Source of the DNA: Saccharum officinarum | Taxonomy: Eukaryota > Streptophyta > Magnoliopsida > Poales > Poaceae | Reading direction: 5' to 3' | NCBI GenBank assembly: GCA_020631735.1 | Contig: CM036170.1 | Span: forward strand, 66,913,737 to 66,977,736 | DNA length: 64,000 nucleotides | In this document: positions 1-11,968 of the stretch, piece after piece | Layout: each line of letters starts with the position of its first letter | How positions within the stretch are numbered: the first letter of the stretch is position 1 | Notes under the pieces: generated by a model | Database searches by the model: none | Told to the model about the DNA's origin: nothing | What the model saw: only the letters and a program-made list of their open reading frames with translations | Made by a program: the position numbers and the translations under genes

Positions 1-2924
1 CTAATTGTTTGCGCTAAAATCATAAAATCATCCATCACGCAGCGAGGTCAAGGATTTGTCCCAACATCAGAGGCGATCTAGATTGATCTTTTGATTAGTA
101 CTAGTATCATGTGAGTGATCCATAATCGCATCTGAGAGTTCAATCGTGCAAGCGCAATTTATTTAATTATTTAGCACTTTGTTCTTTGTAATATTTATGC
201 AGTTATGAAGAGAAATGGAGACATTGCATCTCTTTTTCAAAAGCATGCAACAAAGAAGAAGGCAGCGGCAGCTGCTGCTACTTCTAATCCTGATCCGGTT
301 GAACCTGTGGTGGACGAGCAGACTCATGAGAGAGTAGTTGAGGAAATTATAAATCCTATGCCACCGCCACTGTCACCGCCATAACCGTCTTCACTGCCAC
401 CAGTTAATGACATCAATCGCCTTCCACATGATCCAGGCGAAAGACGTCCTATTCTAAAATATTCTGTTAATGATCAAGATGCAATTCGAAGAGCATATAT
501 TATTAAAGGTCCATTCAAACCTTTTGCACATGATTTTTCAAAAAGAAAGATTTCAGATAGGGATCGATGATTCAACTATTGTTGGATGTACAATAATGAT
601 TGGCTTGAGTACAGTATTAAGAAGGATGCTGTGTTTTGCTTCATATGCTATTTGTTCAAGAAGGGTACTGGGTCAGACACATTTACTGTTGATGGCTGGA
701 AGAATTGGAATATAGGAGAGAAAGCACTTCGCAAACATATGAGTTCTAAGGCACATATTGCAGCTCAAGAGAGATACATTGGCTTTACAAATCCCAAGGT
801 AGCAATTGATTATAATATTGAGAAGTGGAGTGATGAGGATCTTCATCTTTATAAGAAAAGGTTGACTTATTCACTTAGGTGTATCAAGTTTCTTTTGCAT
901 CAAGGATTGACGTTTCGTGTACATGATGAAAGTGAAGAATCTAGCAACAGAGGGAACTTCATTAAACTTTTAAAATTTCTTGCTAGAAATAGTGAAGAAG
1001 TGAAGAAGTATGTTTTGGACAATACTCCAGGTAACTGTACCTTAACTAGCCCAGACATACAAAAGCAAATTATTCACTGTTGTGCCCTAGAAACTAGAAA
1101 GAAAATAATTGAAGAACTTGGTGATGAGCCATATGCAATTTTAGCTGATGAGTCTAGTGATATATCACATAAAGAACAACTAGCTCTTTGCTTGCGTTAT
1201 GTTGATAAATTGGGAAGGTCATGTGAGCATTTTATTGGAGTTGTTCATGTAGATGATACTACCTCTTTATCACTTAAGGATGCAATTGAAGCTTTACTTG
1301 TTAGTCATTGCTTGACTATGACTCAAATCCGCGGTCAAGGATATGATGGGGCTAGCAACATGAAAGGAGATATTAAAGGGTTGAAAACATTAATCATGCA
1401 AGAATTACCTTCTGCTTATTATATTCATTGTTTTGTTTATCAACTCCAATTGGTTCTTGTTGCTGTTGCCAAGGGAAATACTGGTTGCAAGACTTTTTTT
1501 TTATCAAATATCTATCTTGTTGAATATTGTTGGAGTTTCCTGTAAGCGTCATGACATGCTTAGAAATGCTAGGCTTGAGAATGTCAAGAGAGCACTTGAC
1601 TATGGTGAAATTGAATCTGAAACTGGATTACATCAAGAGATGGGTTTGTCTAGGCCCGGAGATACTCGATGGGGATCTCATTACAAAACTGTATGCAGTA
1701 TCATTACTATGTATGAAGCAATCCATGATGTACTGGTTGATCTTGGGGATGATCCTTCATATAAGGATGATTGGACCAAAATACATTTTGTGACTGGAGC
1801 GTTTGAGAACTTTGAGTTTGTTTTCTTTGCACACTTAATGTATATTATTCTTGGATATACAAATGAGTTATCTGAGTGTTTGCAAAGAAGGGACCAATAT
1901 ATTATTAATGCAATATCACTTGTTAATGTGGCAAAAAAAGAATGCAAGAATTGAGGTCTGATGGTTGGAATAATTTTTTTGAGAAGGTCACTTCATTTTG
2001 CAATAAACATGGTATTGAAGTTCCTGCTAGTGGTGATGATTATGTTCCTTATGGAAAATTAGTAAGGAAAGCTCGTGCCCAAAAGCAAACCAATGATGAT
2101 CATTTTAGAAGAGAAGTATATATTGGTGTCATTGATCAAATAAATCAAGAACTTGATAATCAGTTTGATGAGATTAATATGGAGTTGTTGTCTTGTATGT
2201 CGGCCTTCAGTCCTTCCAAGTCATTTGCTTCTTTTGATGCACAGAAGTTACATAGACTAGCTGAGTTCTACCCAAAGGAGTTCTCAAATAATAATTTGCT
2301 CAAACTTAAATTGCAACTAGATAATTATATCGATGACATGAGACAGAATGATAACTTCAAAGGTCTAGACAATATTGTTGATCTCTCAGTTAAGCTTACT
2401 GAAACAAAGAGGCACAAAGTGTATGATATGGTTTATGAGCTCCTCAAATTGGTATTGCTTCTACCTGTTGCAACGGCAAATGTTGAAAGGGTATTTTCTG
2501 CAATGGTTTTTGTAAAAACAAAGTTAAGAAATAAGATGGGAGATAGTCTTCTGGATGATTGTCTAGTCACTTTCATTGAGCAGGATATTTTCTTTGGAGT
2601 TGATGAAGATGATATAATCAAGACATTTATGTCCCTTCGAAAGCGTCGAATAAAATAGTCACAAAAATAGCATTGTAAGTCTCTAGTTCTCTTTTATGCC
2701 TTGTTTCAATTATCGATATGGTTTTTGAACTATTTATACTATACTTAGTGGATGGTTTGAACTTAATCCATGAATTTAAGCCTTATTATGTTATTTAGTG
2801 CATATATACCGAATCACATTGTCAATTTTACAAATATTACCGAATTGCTAAAATGGATTTACGGAATTGTATGTGAAATTTTTTGGACGGCATACCCTTA
2901 GATAAAATCCTAGATTCGCCACTG
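1..2924 (+). mobile_element. hAT transposon relic (3' portion; left end outside window)
   Basis: The region holds a broken hAT transposase and ends in a terminal inverted repeat. Read from the other strand, the last bases at 2907-2924 are CAGTGGCGAATCTAGGAT, the terminus type of grass hAT elements with TTF-zinc-finger transposases. The first 8 bases after the end are CCCTCTGG; their partner lies outside the window. Similar CAGTGGCGGA-type ends bound several short elements elsewhere in this window, so this is the kind of element that could have mobilised them. Confidence 0.8.
205..2658 (+). pseudogene. hAT transposase with TTF zinc finger (zinc finger MYM-type protein 1-like), disrupted
   Basis: The reading frame starts at ATG 205 (MKRNGDIASLFQKH..., a lysine/alanine-rich start typical of this family). 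A TTF-type zinc finger (CFICYLF, then WKNW and KHMSSKAH) lies near 640-765. The DUF4371/RNase H-like core follows, with the ADESSDIS motif near 1144 and GQGYDGASNM near 1335. The C-terminal dimerisation region (ATANVERVFSAM) is near 2470-2510. Four lesions break it: TAA at 382, TGA at 568, a frame change in the T-run near 1495, and another in the A-run near 1935. The remaining pieces read as one transposase, so it is a recent or mildly decayed pseudogene. Two of the lesions are in homopolymers and could be sequencing errors, but the two stops are not. Confidence 0.88.
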
Positions 2925-3735
2925 CCCTCTGGGCTCTCTCGTGGTGAGGAGGAGGAGATTATATATTCTGGGTAAACTAATCCTCTGACTATCATTCCGA
3001 TTTACTCGATGATTGCTAATAAATTGCTCGAGAGTTTCAATCTAACATTTCAGCTGAGGTGTTTAGGGTTAGTCCAGCTCGAGAGTTCCAGTCAACCTTT
3101 CAGCTGACGGGGCCGGCCTCCTGAACGCGTCACTCAGACTCGAGGGATCCTCAGGCTCCAGTACGAGTCACCTCCCCCGAAGGAAATACTCGAACTTGGG
3201 GGCTCTCCATGCCCTTACCCGAGTAGGATTTCGGGAGGGCGTTTTTGTGACGTCCAAGGCAGCTGCCAGTCAAGGAGCCAACCTCTTCAGAAAATTAAAA
3301 CATACGTGTTCCAGTTCTAGCACATTATTTGTCCAATACAAAGCGTGGATACAATATAAATGAAGACAAGTTTTCAGATATACGTAGTGTATTCTAGAGT
3401 ATTTGTAAGGTGATATGTATTTCAGCTATAATCTAATATAATTCTTCTTTCGTCTAAAAAAAGGCAACCGTAGTAAACTTTGGTTGCATATTACCTTTTA
3501 TGTACTAATGTTTGGATTTTTTTAAAACAATACGAGTAGATCTGAATAATTTGTAGCAAAAACGTCTACTCAAAATCGTGTTTTGGAAACCATTTTTATG
3601 TAAAACACTTTAGGCGTACTTGCTTCGTGCCCTGGCCTGGAGGTTGAAGCCAGGCAGCCAGCATCGACCGCTGGCTAAGCAAATAGCTTGAGGATGTAGT
3701 CTGGCCCAGGAATCTATACAGGTAACTAGAGGGCA
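2925..3735. other. No gene; probable LTR-retroelement debris
   Basis: No open frame of note. The part at 3050-3290 is GC-rich with CTCGAG-containing direct repeats and a CCTCCCCCGAAGG stretch that resembles the 3' end of a grass Gypsy-type element. I cannot assign it. The rest is AT-rich flank. Confidence 0.3.
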
Positions 3736-4395
3736 TGGTAGACAATACCACAACGCAATTCATTTACGTCACATCAGCGTTAGGTTACCGCATGCCCTGT
3801 TCAGCTGGATTAAAAGCGGCTGATGCTGAGAAAAACACTGCTGAATGGCTGGCTGATTCTGATTGATTAGCATACTTTGACTATTTACACCTTGTATTCT
3901 ACCTTTTGTAGTAACATTTAGTGTCGTCTCAGCCAATAGAATCGTCCAAATTTTAGCGGTATCAAAAATATGTACAACCATTTCGACAGAGCCGAAGAAT
4001 CCGAAATACAAGATCTATGTAAAAGATGTTGTTCAGTCAAAACTACACGCTGTAAATTATGAATCTTATTACTTGCATAGGAATCATAAACTCTCCTCTG
4101 GCTGCCCAAGGATTCACTTGATCCCGGACAAAAGAAAGGGTGCCTTTAGGTGGTTTACTCTTCTAAAATGGTATCCCGGCCTTCGTTGATCAGTCATCAC
4201 CGTGATGAAATCTTGTTCGGCTTCTTCCCGACCAAACTGGGTTAAACTTGTAACCAAATAAAGAATGGTCACCTTGCTAATGGGCAATGGCGACATGTCA
4301 TAAGTAGTATAACTGACGCCATCTCCAAGGCCATAGAAATTGAAACACGTCACGTACATGTAATCACCTGTTGGCCGCCTTTGCACTCGCGATCC

Positions 4396-4401
4396 TATAA
4401 G
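4396..4401 (+). promoter_or_regulatory. TATA-type core promoter of LysM copy A
   Basis: TATAAG lies 114 bp before the ATG, inside the conserved CTATAAGAAGGCACGAACC block that all three copies share. A position just downstream is the likely transcription start. Confidence 0.55.
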
Positions 4402-4509
4402 AAGGCACGAACCAAGCCTCTCGCCACACCGCAGCAGCAGCTGATCTCAAGCTTAGACATACCTATCAGAGTGTCAGTTCTGCTCACCTTCACGTGCACA
4501 AAACTTGCA

Positions 4510-4761
4510 ATGGCGAACCGTGGCACCGCCGCTCTTGTGATTGCGTGTCTCCTTGTCGCGGTCACCCTGGCGTGCGCAGCCCCGCCGGTGTCGCCGCTGG
4601 TCTGCAACAAGGTGTACGGGGTGCAGGAGCGGGAGACGTGCTTTGCCGTGGCGCAGGCCGCCGGGCTGACCCTGAAGCAGTTCCTCAGCTTCAACCCCAA
4701 CATCAACTGCCAGAGCCTCTTCATCGGCCAGTGGGTTTGTCTTGATGCCGCTCGCGCTTGA
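4510..4761 (+). CDS. Small secreted LysM-domain protein, copy A (intact)
   Basis: 83 aa, single exon. Residues 1-23 (MANRGTAALVIACLLVAVTL...) form a signal peptide, so the product is likely secreted to the apoplast. The mature part is little more than one LysM domain (about residues 30-79): the N-terminal GVQERETCFAVA half, LTLKQFLSFNPNI in the middle, and a closing LFIGQWVCL. Four cysteines (32, 44, 67, 77) could form two disulfides. LysM modules bind N-acetylglucosamine polymers, so chitin or related oligosaccharide binding is the family-based expectation; there is no membrane anchor or kinase. ATG 4510 was preferred over the in-frame ATG at 4381 because it starts the signal peptide and is the start conserved in copies B and C, whereas 4381 lies upstream of the TATA box. 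I cannot name an orthologue. Confidence 0.85.
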   Translation: MANRGTAALVIACLLVAVTLACAAPPVSPLVCNKVYGVQERETCFAVAQAAGLTLKQFLSFNPNINCQSLFIGQWVCLDAARA

Positions 4762-5333
4762 TCGAGTAATCGAGTTTGAAACCCTGCTCACAACGTCGTT
4801 ACGTACTTACGTTCGTTCTATATGTTTCCCAAGGAAGAAGGTTCGTGCTCTGAATAAGGTGTTTTACGAGAGCCTTAGCTGCTATAAGTATGGTCCCTGG
4901 TCCGCTTAATATTTCTACTTTCCTGTACTGTTGAGGTCTTATGGAGTCTTCTGCCATCACTCTGTTCCAGTATGGCTCTGTAACAGATGCGGCAAGAAAA
5001 TGGCTATCAATTATTGTGACGTTGTGTCTCATGTTCCATTCCGTGTTCTTCGTTTCTCTCTTGCATGGTGCTTGTATACGGACTGTGAAGGTTGTATCAA
5101 ATGCAAAGATCGATGCTCTCAAAGACAAAAGTGTGTTCTACATTCTACGCCTGCTAGCACTAAGCCTTATCTAAGGCTGTCAGCCAAACAAGCAGCTTTT
5201 AAGACTTCAAGTTGTTTTTCTTGAGAACCCAAAATGCAAGTATATGCATGACTAAGAGTAAGAGAAATATGTACAACACTATTAACAACTAACCTCCTTT
5301 GTCATGTATTAAAAAGCAACAAAATATTACAAC

Positions 5334-5495
5334 CAAGGGCAGATCTAGCATCAGGGCAGGGTGGGCTCGAGCCCTGCTACCACTACTCAAATCATGGAGC
5401 CCTTCCTAACTCTCTCCTACAAATTGGTATCTATGCAAACTTTGAAAGAAAGGGCTAGAGAAGCTCCTCCTAACTTATTTTTTAGATATACTACT
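5334..5495. mobile_element. hAT-type MITE
   Basis: The left end CAAGGGCAGATCTAG resembles CAGTGGCAGATCTAG. The right end, TAGATATACTACT, is its imperfect inverse. Flanking 8-mers are ATTACAAC (left) and GTTACAAC (right), a 7/8 target duplication; the exact borders may be off by one base. About 162 bp, no coding capacity. It sits just beyond the 3' flank of LysM copy A. Confidence 0.55.
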
Positions 5496-6240
5496 GTTAC
5501 AACTTACAACCAACCTTAACATAGAACTTTAAACCAATTGGGCCTAGCGTTATGAGAAGAAGAGAAGTTATTCTCGAACCCAATTGCTCGCGAGTGCAGC
5601 CTGAGAGAATCGGGTCATCTAGTTTCTCAAACTAGGACATTTAGTTTTGAAGATGCCCTCCAATGACAACGGAGTTCATCATTGCATAGTTCTCATCGAG
5701 ACAGTTGAAATGCATATGTAGGCCCTGCTTGGAACCACTTATATAAAATCAATTCTAATCTAATTAAGAACTTTTTATAAGCTGTGGTCCAAATAATCTC
5801 TGGTACAAAGAATTGAGGTGTTTGGCACTCTAATTATTATGGAAATTCTAAGTGTGCAAAGACTTTTATCCTCTTCTTCCTCATATCATTCTTTCAACGC
5901 ACTTTGGCCATCACCGCGGCCGCTCTTCTGCCTCGATCTCCTACCCGACTGCTGTTCCGCCCCCGCCAAGCTCCCAAGCAGAGGGGATAGCAGTGCCCCG
6001 AGCTATGTCCTCCGACTCGACCAAGTTCCCATGCGGAGGGGCATATCTCCGTGCGCCTCTTCAGCGCCTTGGCAAATCGGGCTGCAGCAGATGGGAGCAG
6101 CACATAAGAACAATAGGTGGGCAGAGCCATGATGGAAGGGAGGGGCACCGGAAGGAAATCAGTTGTGATGGGGAAAACGCGCCAGATCCTCCGCGGTACA
6201 TGATTGTTGCGTGCTAGTTCAATTTCAAATTCTTTTCACC
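5496..6240. other. No gene; unclassified repeat-like sequence
   Basis: AT-rich to 5890, then a GC-rich block. Overlapping frames in the block (5818-6217) are not conserved-looking and lack motifs. GGCCCTGCTTGGAACCAC at 5721 resembles a transposon terminus, but I found no convincing partner. Confidence 0.3.
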
Positions 6241-8024
6241 TGTTGATTCTTAGATAATCTGCGAACACAAAGTTGACAAGTACCCTTGTGTGTTCGTTTT
6301 ACAACGAGTGATTGTCAATGTGATCCACGAAGTAGGTTGAGTGGTGACTAACCCTACCATGACGAAAGCTATGTGTGCGACATGTCTCTTTGCTTGTGTT
6401 GTGCAGGTGTGGAGCTCGGAGACGGTGGTCAACGGCAAGGTGAAGGTCAAGTAGGGACGTACCGTGCCGATGGACCGGGAGCGGTGAAGGGCGGACGTGA
6501 GGCTTGGACCGAAGGACCAGGAGGCCGGGTGACCAGCCGCGATGGCTGACATCTAGGACATCGACAAGCGCAAGTGTACATGGGAGTGAACGTGTTGACC
6601 GAGTCAAGACGGAGGACGTGCAAGTCGAGCGGGGCTCAGAGGACTTGGCGGCCGGCTGGTCGAGGACGGCCATGACACGTGTCGAGTGGCAGGGGACACG
6701 TATGGAGTACGCTACTCGCGAGCGGGTTTGGTGGTTTGGGCCTCAAAACCATTGGTAGTAGGTTTACAGGTTTGGGCCTCAAAACCCGAGCGGAGGTTCC
6801 GAGGAGGAACGGACGGCACGTGGCGGCATCGGGGAGTTCGTGTCGAGGCGAAGCTACCGGTGAGGAGACACGGTGGCCGTCGGATCAAGATGAAGACTGA
6901 GCTGGACCTTTATGCCCTTGGGCTAAATGGTTTGGCTCATTTGTATCTAGGGGCAAATCGGGGATTGTGTAATAGACCTGTTAAATAGGATGAGGGAGCC
7001 TCCATCTCCCTCACCTCCTCCATTTATATTTTCTTTCATTCTTTGTTAGGGTTTCCCCTCCCCTTAGGTGCTTGTGAGAGAGAGGTCCACTAATCCTTGT
7101 GATTTGTGTAAGAACCAAGATTTCAAGTGGGAAAGGAGGTTCTGAATCCTCTTGTGTCCTTCGAGATTCGGCGGAAGAATCACTCTTTTGTGTTCTTGAT
7201 GTGTTCTTCGCGTTCTTCTTCTTCCCCCTCTCATTCTTGAGTCAATTCATCGTTTCTATACCTTTTTTATCCGTTCTTTTTGCGTTGATTTGAGCTATGA
7301 CGTGAGTTGAGCCTTTCCACTGAAGGAAATCAACCAACTCCTCACGAGCTCGCAGATCGGGCGATTTCTTGGTCTAGGTCTTAAGAACCGGTGTTTTTCG
7401 TTCTCTTTCGATTTCCTGTTGATTGGCTTCAAATTGGGCGATGACCTCTTAGAGGTAACTCCCCTACTGCCTTGTGAGCATGCTCACCAATTTCATGGTA
7501 GTTGATGAAGATTTGGCCACAAATCGGAAGATTGAAGTGAGAGGCGATTTTTCGGGGCTGCTGGAACACGGCTCGCGGACAGTCCGCAGTCCATTCCCGG
7601 ACTGTCCGGTAGTCGGGGTTGAGCACAGAGGAGTTTTGACTCTGCTCACTGTCCATTCACGGATAGTCTGCCAGCAGCTAGCGGACAGTCCGCCGTTCGC
7701 TGTCTAGCCAGTCCAGATTGGTTTTCTCTCAGTGTGTTTTCTGGATTTTTGCCTGCGGACAGTTATTTGGGTCTAGACCGCGGACAGTACGCCAGTGTCC
7801 ATCGAACTGTGTCTAGAACTAGTTCGATCCTGTTTGTTTTCTGAGACTTGAACAGCGGACAGTCCACCCCCGTGAGCCGGACAGTACGCTGTTGTGTTCT
7901 GTGACTTGAACAGTCACTGTTGTCCGACAAGCGCGTGCCGCCGGACAGTCCGCCAGGGTGACCCGGACAGTCCAAGAGCTGTCCTGCGGACAGTCCGCCA
8001 CCAGGGTCCGGACAGTCCGGCACT
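6241..8024 (+). mobile_element. Probable LTR (solo or truncated) of a copia/Sirevirus-like retrotransposon
   Basis: A long non-coding block with LTR-like composition. The upstream part is GC-rich with a repeated GGGCCTCAAAACC motif (6738, 6775). A promoter-like segment ATTTATATTTTC at 7023 follows CTCCCTCACCTCCTCC, and a leader-like sequence with AGGGTTTCCCCTCCCC comes after that. No gag or pol frame and no clear TG...CA ends were found. It may be a solo LTR cut short on the right, where the composite repeat at 8025 begins. Confidence 0.42.
7574..8019. repeat. Array of CGGACAGTCCG palindromes
   Basis: About a dozen copies of the 11-bp near-palindrome CGGACAGTCCG or close variants (GGACTGTCCGG, GGACAGTACG, GGATAGTCTG) are scattered over about 450 bp at irregular spacing. 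Examples are near 7574, 7679, 7855, 7942, 7985 and 8007. It is a dispersed motif array rather than a tandem repeat. Confidence 0.75.
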
Positions 8025-9351
8025 CCTAGGTCCACAGACTTCATCTTGTTCACAGGGTGCAAAGCACGGGTGGCATTGGCGCGGGCGGGGCTAGTGCAAC
8101 CCACCATGGCAACCTTCGGCGCGGGCGCGGCGCTTCTAGTGGTGTAGCCGAGGCTCACGCAGCCGGCGGCGGCCATGGCCAGGGAGGGGCTACGCGAGAG
8201 GGGCTAGCTTGGCGTGGTCTAGCGCGGTCGGGGGCTGGCAAGGCTAGGGGGGCGAGGCAGCCTGAGTGGCCGCACGAGCATTCTGCCCGGTCGCGTGGAG
8301 AAAACGACAGAAAAAATACAATGAATTGTACTTTTTTAATGGATTAAAATGGTGGCTTATTATCACCTAACTTTACGAGGAGGTATAAAACTTGCGTTTC
8401 TAGAGCACCCTGAGGTGCTCCTTAGAATCCATGGATCTAGACCCCAAATTAAGATTTTTTTTGACTTCATATTTGGTGATGTGAAAGTGTTTGGGTAGAA
8501 AAAATAGGAACCAGAGCTTATTTTTGGTGGATCTAAAGCACTTGGACCTCTGACACAGCTCCAGGTGCTCCAGATTCATAAAAACAGCTCTGAATCCAAT
8601 TTTTTTACTTAAACACCTTAGCTGCATGGGATCTGGATCCACCAAAGACTCATGGATTTCAGAGATGCTCCAAAAACTCATGGATTCCTGGAGTTGCCCA
8701 AGTTAGCCACCATGCCACTGGTTACATAAAATGACAAAAATAATGGTTCATTTGTTTTCTTTTCTTCCGAAACCTCCCGATGCCACGCTCGTGTTGTCTT
8801 CCCCGCGCCCGACCACGATGGCCCTTGCAAGGTCGGCGCCGCCTTCGATGTGCCCGCCTACCCGGCCAAGTCAAGCCCCTCAACCAGTAGCGCCACTCTC
8901 TCGCCGGTTGCGCCGTCCTCTCTCACGGCCATGCCACCTCCAACGGCGATTGCCCTGCCCCGGCCACGCCAGCCCCGCCCCCTGCCGTGCCAGCCCTGCC
9001 CTTGGTCACGCCGAGCTAATTCGATGCTGGCTGCGCCGGCCTCACCTCTATCGCACTAGCCCTCGCCCAGGCCATGGCTAGTGTCCTGTTGCTCTGCTTA
9101 GGAAGAGGAAGGAGAATCGGACGTGCGAGCCCAAGGTGTTAGTGAGACCACGGAGGAGGAGGAAGGGGAGGAGCTCTCACAAATGGGCTACGGATGGATG
9201 GCTCTTAGGTGGCCCAGTGGATCTGCCATGGAGCTCTCCCAGACACTTTTTTCAGCGGCAATGAGATCCCAGATTTAAGTTGGTGCTGCTCCAAGGTGGA
9301 TCTGGTGCTCCAGGTCTGGTTTTTACAGACTTGAAGCTCTCCCAAACAGGA
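8025..9351. repeat. GC-rich composite element, copy 1
   Basis: Closely similar in order and sequence to 16366-18320 (copy 2). Shared blocks are TCCTAGGTCCACAGACTTCATCTT, the GGCGGCGGCCATGGCCAGG block, the GAGGTGCTCC...ATGGATCTAG block and the CCCCTCAACCAGTAGCGCC block. It ends near GAAGCTCTCCCAAACAGGACC, the mirror of the TGTTTGGTAGAG start of copy 2, so the two are probably copies of one TIR transposon. Open frames inside (8057-8347, 8731-9081) are compositional. The left end is missing here and abuts the LTR-like block. Confidence 0.5.
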
Positions 9352-11094
9352 CCAAGGAGGTGGATTTCAGATCCCACAAGGATTTAACAAAAAGTTTTAA
9401 CAAGGTTGGGGTTTTGTGTCGTGACAATAGGGACCTCCCACTCTTAGGTCGGATATACGAGTTCCTTTCACTGAAAATGTATTAATGAAGAAGAATCATC
9501 GTATAAAGACAACAGCGCACAACAAAGTGATCTTTTAACGATCGTATCGCCCGTGAAAATGACATTTATTTTTTATATGAGACAGTATATGCGTTAGCTA
9601 ACATATTATGTAAAGCCAACTACTAAGCCACTGGGTCCTACATTTTATAAAAAAAATAGAAAAGGGAATATATCAATATCACAGCTTCTGCATTAACCGA
9701 TGCATATAGTTATTCCTTATTATACCACAAGCACTTCAAAACCACGCAAACTCAAACACAACGCATGCACACCGTAGCTTCCAGACCTAGTTGCCTCATC
9801 AAAGAAAAAGTGCCACACACGTCCTCCAGCTGCCCGTCAGAATGCCTCCTCGCGCTAGAAACAACTGCCACAATACGAGACCGTCCGCCATCATACCACG
9901 CAGGTCATCTCGGCAACTCAAATCTGCTAGCGACCACCTCCCACGCCGGCCTCCTTGCCAACTTCGTGGGCGCCTCCCACGTCGGCCTCCTCGCCAACTT
10001 CGTGATCGCAACTAGCGTATGGTCCCACTAAACCGTCGCCCTCCACTGCCAGCAAATGCGAGGCCCTTGAATCGCCACGCGAAAGCCCTTCTCCTGACCG
10101 CCTTCCTCTGTCATTGATACCGCAAACTTGAATCCTCAACTAGGCCTCCACCTTCCTCGCCACGATGCTAGCCGCTGCAGTAGACTGACCGAACATGAGC
10201 TTCCAAAACAACGCCTCCAAGGAGGAATGCGGTGCCAATGGCGCCGCCGTTGCTTGACCGAAAGGTCCAGGTTTTCACCTAGAGAAGACAAGCCGCACAA
10301 AGGAAGAGGGTTGATCAATTGACGCTTCCAAGGAAGAAAGCGGCGTCTGGGGACGTCGCCGTCATCAGCCCAAGAGGAGCAAAGCTTTCACCATGGCACC
10401 TCAACCCCGTGCACAGCATTGGCCATGGTTTGTCTGCTGCTCCAGTCGCCACCCTGTCCGACCAAGCCACCTACTGTCATCGATGCCGGTAGCCACCATC
10501 GTAGAACTCGCCACCCTAGCACATACCACAACCCCCGGAACCAGCCAAGACCGGCTAGCAAGGGGTGTGGGAAGGTGAGGGCCTAGGCTGCGCAGATCTG
10601 GCCGCCGGCCACCAGCTCTGGCCACCACCGTGCCGATGACTCCCCACGCTGAAACAGGAGTAGGAGAACACGGATCCAGGCACGAGGTCATCTGATCCAG
10701 CCGCGGAAGCAGGATCCGAACCGGCCGGCCACCCACGACCCCGTGGCCGCCGGGCACCGCCGAACAGCAGTCGGGCGCGGAGGAGACCGGCCCTCACTTG
10801 ATCCGCCCTCGGCCTCACCGAATCCGGTCGCCGGGGCCATGGATCCGCGAGCTAGCCGCCGGAGTAGTCAGTAGCACCGCCGGGAAGAGCTACCACCGGG
10901 AGGAGAGAAAGAGAGAGAGCGAGGATGGAGGAAGGCCTCGCCGCCACCATCCTTGCGGCTGCATGACCTCCGACAGCACGCTCCAGCAGCGGCGAGGAGG
11001 CACGCGAAGGGAGGGAAGAGGCTGGTGGTAAGTAGCCGGGCCGCTGTCGCCCAGGCAGAGCGAAGCGGGGGCCTCGAGACTTCGTTTCGGCCTG
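9352..11094. other. No gene recognised; AT-rich flank then GC-rich unclassified repeat
   Basis: 9580-9650 resembles 18345-18410 (GCTAACATATTATGTAAA...CTACATTTTATAAAA), part of the segmental duplication. 9720-11090 is GC-rich with short repeats (CACGCCGGCCTCCTTGCCAACTTCG twice) and phrases such as GCGTCTGGGGACGTCGCCGTC that are common in grass repeats. Many overlapping frames occur on both strands, with none preferred, so I do not call a gene. Confidence 0.4.
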
Positions 11095-11869
11095 TGTTCC
11101 ATCTTTTGCACGTTGTCTCATGTACTCCCGTGAGTTCCAAATAACATAAGCGACATTTTAGGTTATCCTAAGTCAGCTATTATAAACCTCGATTGCATAC
11201 TACATTTTATGTATTGAGTCTAGATAATCGAAATGGTACTAACAGCTTTGTCCGTTAATGTAGTTTAATAGTAATTTGTAGCAAAATATGGAAACCACTT
11301 CGATGTCCAAAAATCGACTATTTGTAACTAGAAGGTGGATTAACATATACTTACATCACATCAATGCTAGGTTAATGTCGTCTCATCAGACAATAGAATC
11401 GTCTAAATTTTACCAATATCAAAATTATGTACAAAGAGGATACCATTTCGACATAGAAGATCTATATAAAAGATGAAATCCTTGTTCAGTAAAAACTCCA
11501 CGATGCAAATTATGAATCTTATTACTTCCATAGGAACCATAAACTCACCCTGGCTGTCCAATGGTTCATTTGATCCCGGACAAAAGAACGGATGCCTTTA
11601 GGTGGTTCATCAATGGTATCCCCTGCATTTGTCAGTCGTCACTCTGATGAACTCTTGTTCGGCTTCTTCCCGAGCAAATAAACCGGATGAAACTTCGACT
11701 TGTTTCACCTAAGACAAGAATGGCCTCCTTGCTAATGTGCAACAGCGACATGTTCGTTAGTAGTATACCATTTTGGCTGGAACTGACGCCATTTCCAAGG
11801 TCGTGGATTTCGCAAGTCATTTTGCCACGTACATTGTAATCGCCTGTTGGCATTTTGCACTCGCCACGC

Positions 11870-11875
11870 TATAAG
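11870..11875 (+). promoter_or_regulatory. TATA-type core promoter of LysM copy B
   Basis: TATAAG in the conserved CTATAAGAAGGCACGAACC block, 99 bp before the ATG. Unaltered relative to copies A and C. Confidence 0.55.
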
Positions 11876-11968
11876 AAGGCACGAACCAGCAAAAGCCTCA
11901 AGCTCACACATACAGACATACTAGCTTATTCTCGCTCGCTTCATTCCTTCACGTGCACAAAACTTGCA

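Larger units (their letters stand above)
3736..5180 (+). repeat. LysM tandem unit, copy A (promoter, gene, 3' flank)
   Basis: The unit shares long stretches with copy B (11095-12767 plus 15116-15600) and copy C (18420-19216 plus 32459-33490). Shared upstream landmarks include the TTACATCACATCAATGC-type start, AATAGAATCGTC, ATTATGAATCTTATTAC, TTGATCCCGGACAAA and GCCTTTAGGTGGTT. Shared downstream landmarks are GTACTTTCCTGTACTG near 4917 and the ATGTTCCATTCCGTG stretch near 5030. Copy A carries an extra insertion of about 110-130 bp near 3790-3910 (GCCCTGTTCAGCTGG type) that resembles a degenerate GGCCCTGTTC MITE. It is the only unit whose LysM frame is uninterrupted. Confidence 0.82.

Noticed and set aside
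4395..4791. Antisense frames of 105-109 aa across LysM copy A
   Set aside because: Shadows of the GC-rich LysM coding region.
5818..6217. Overlapping frames of 104 and 121 aa
   Set aside because: Two phases open at once in a GC-rich block, no motif, no splice context or conserved start.
9765..11144. Many 60-118-aa frames on both strands
   Set aside because: Unclassified GC-rich repeat; no frame is favoured and none resembles a known family.
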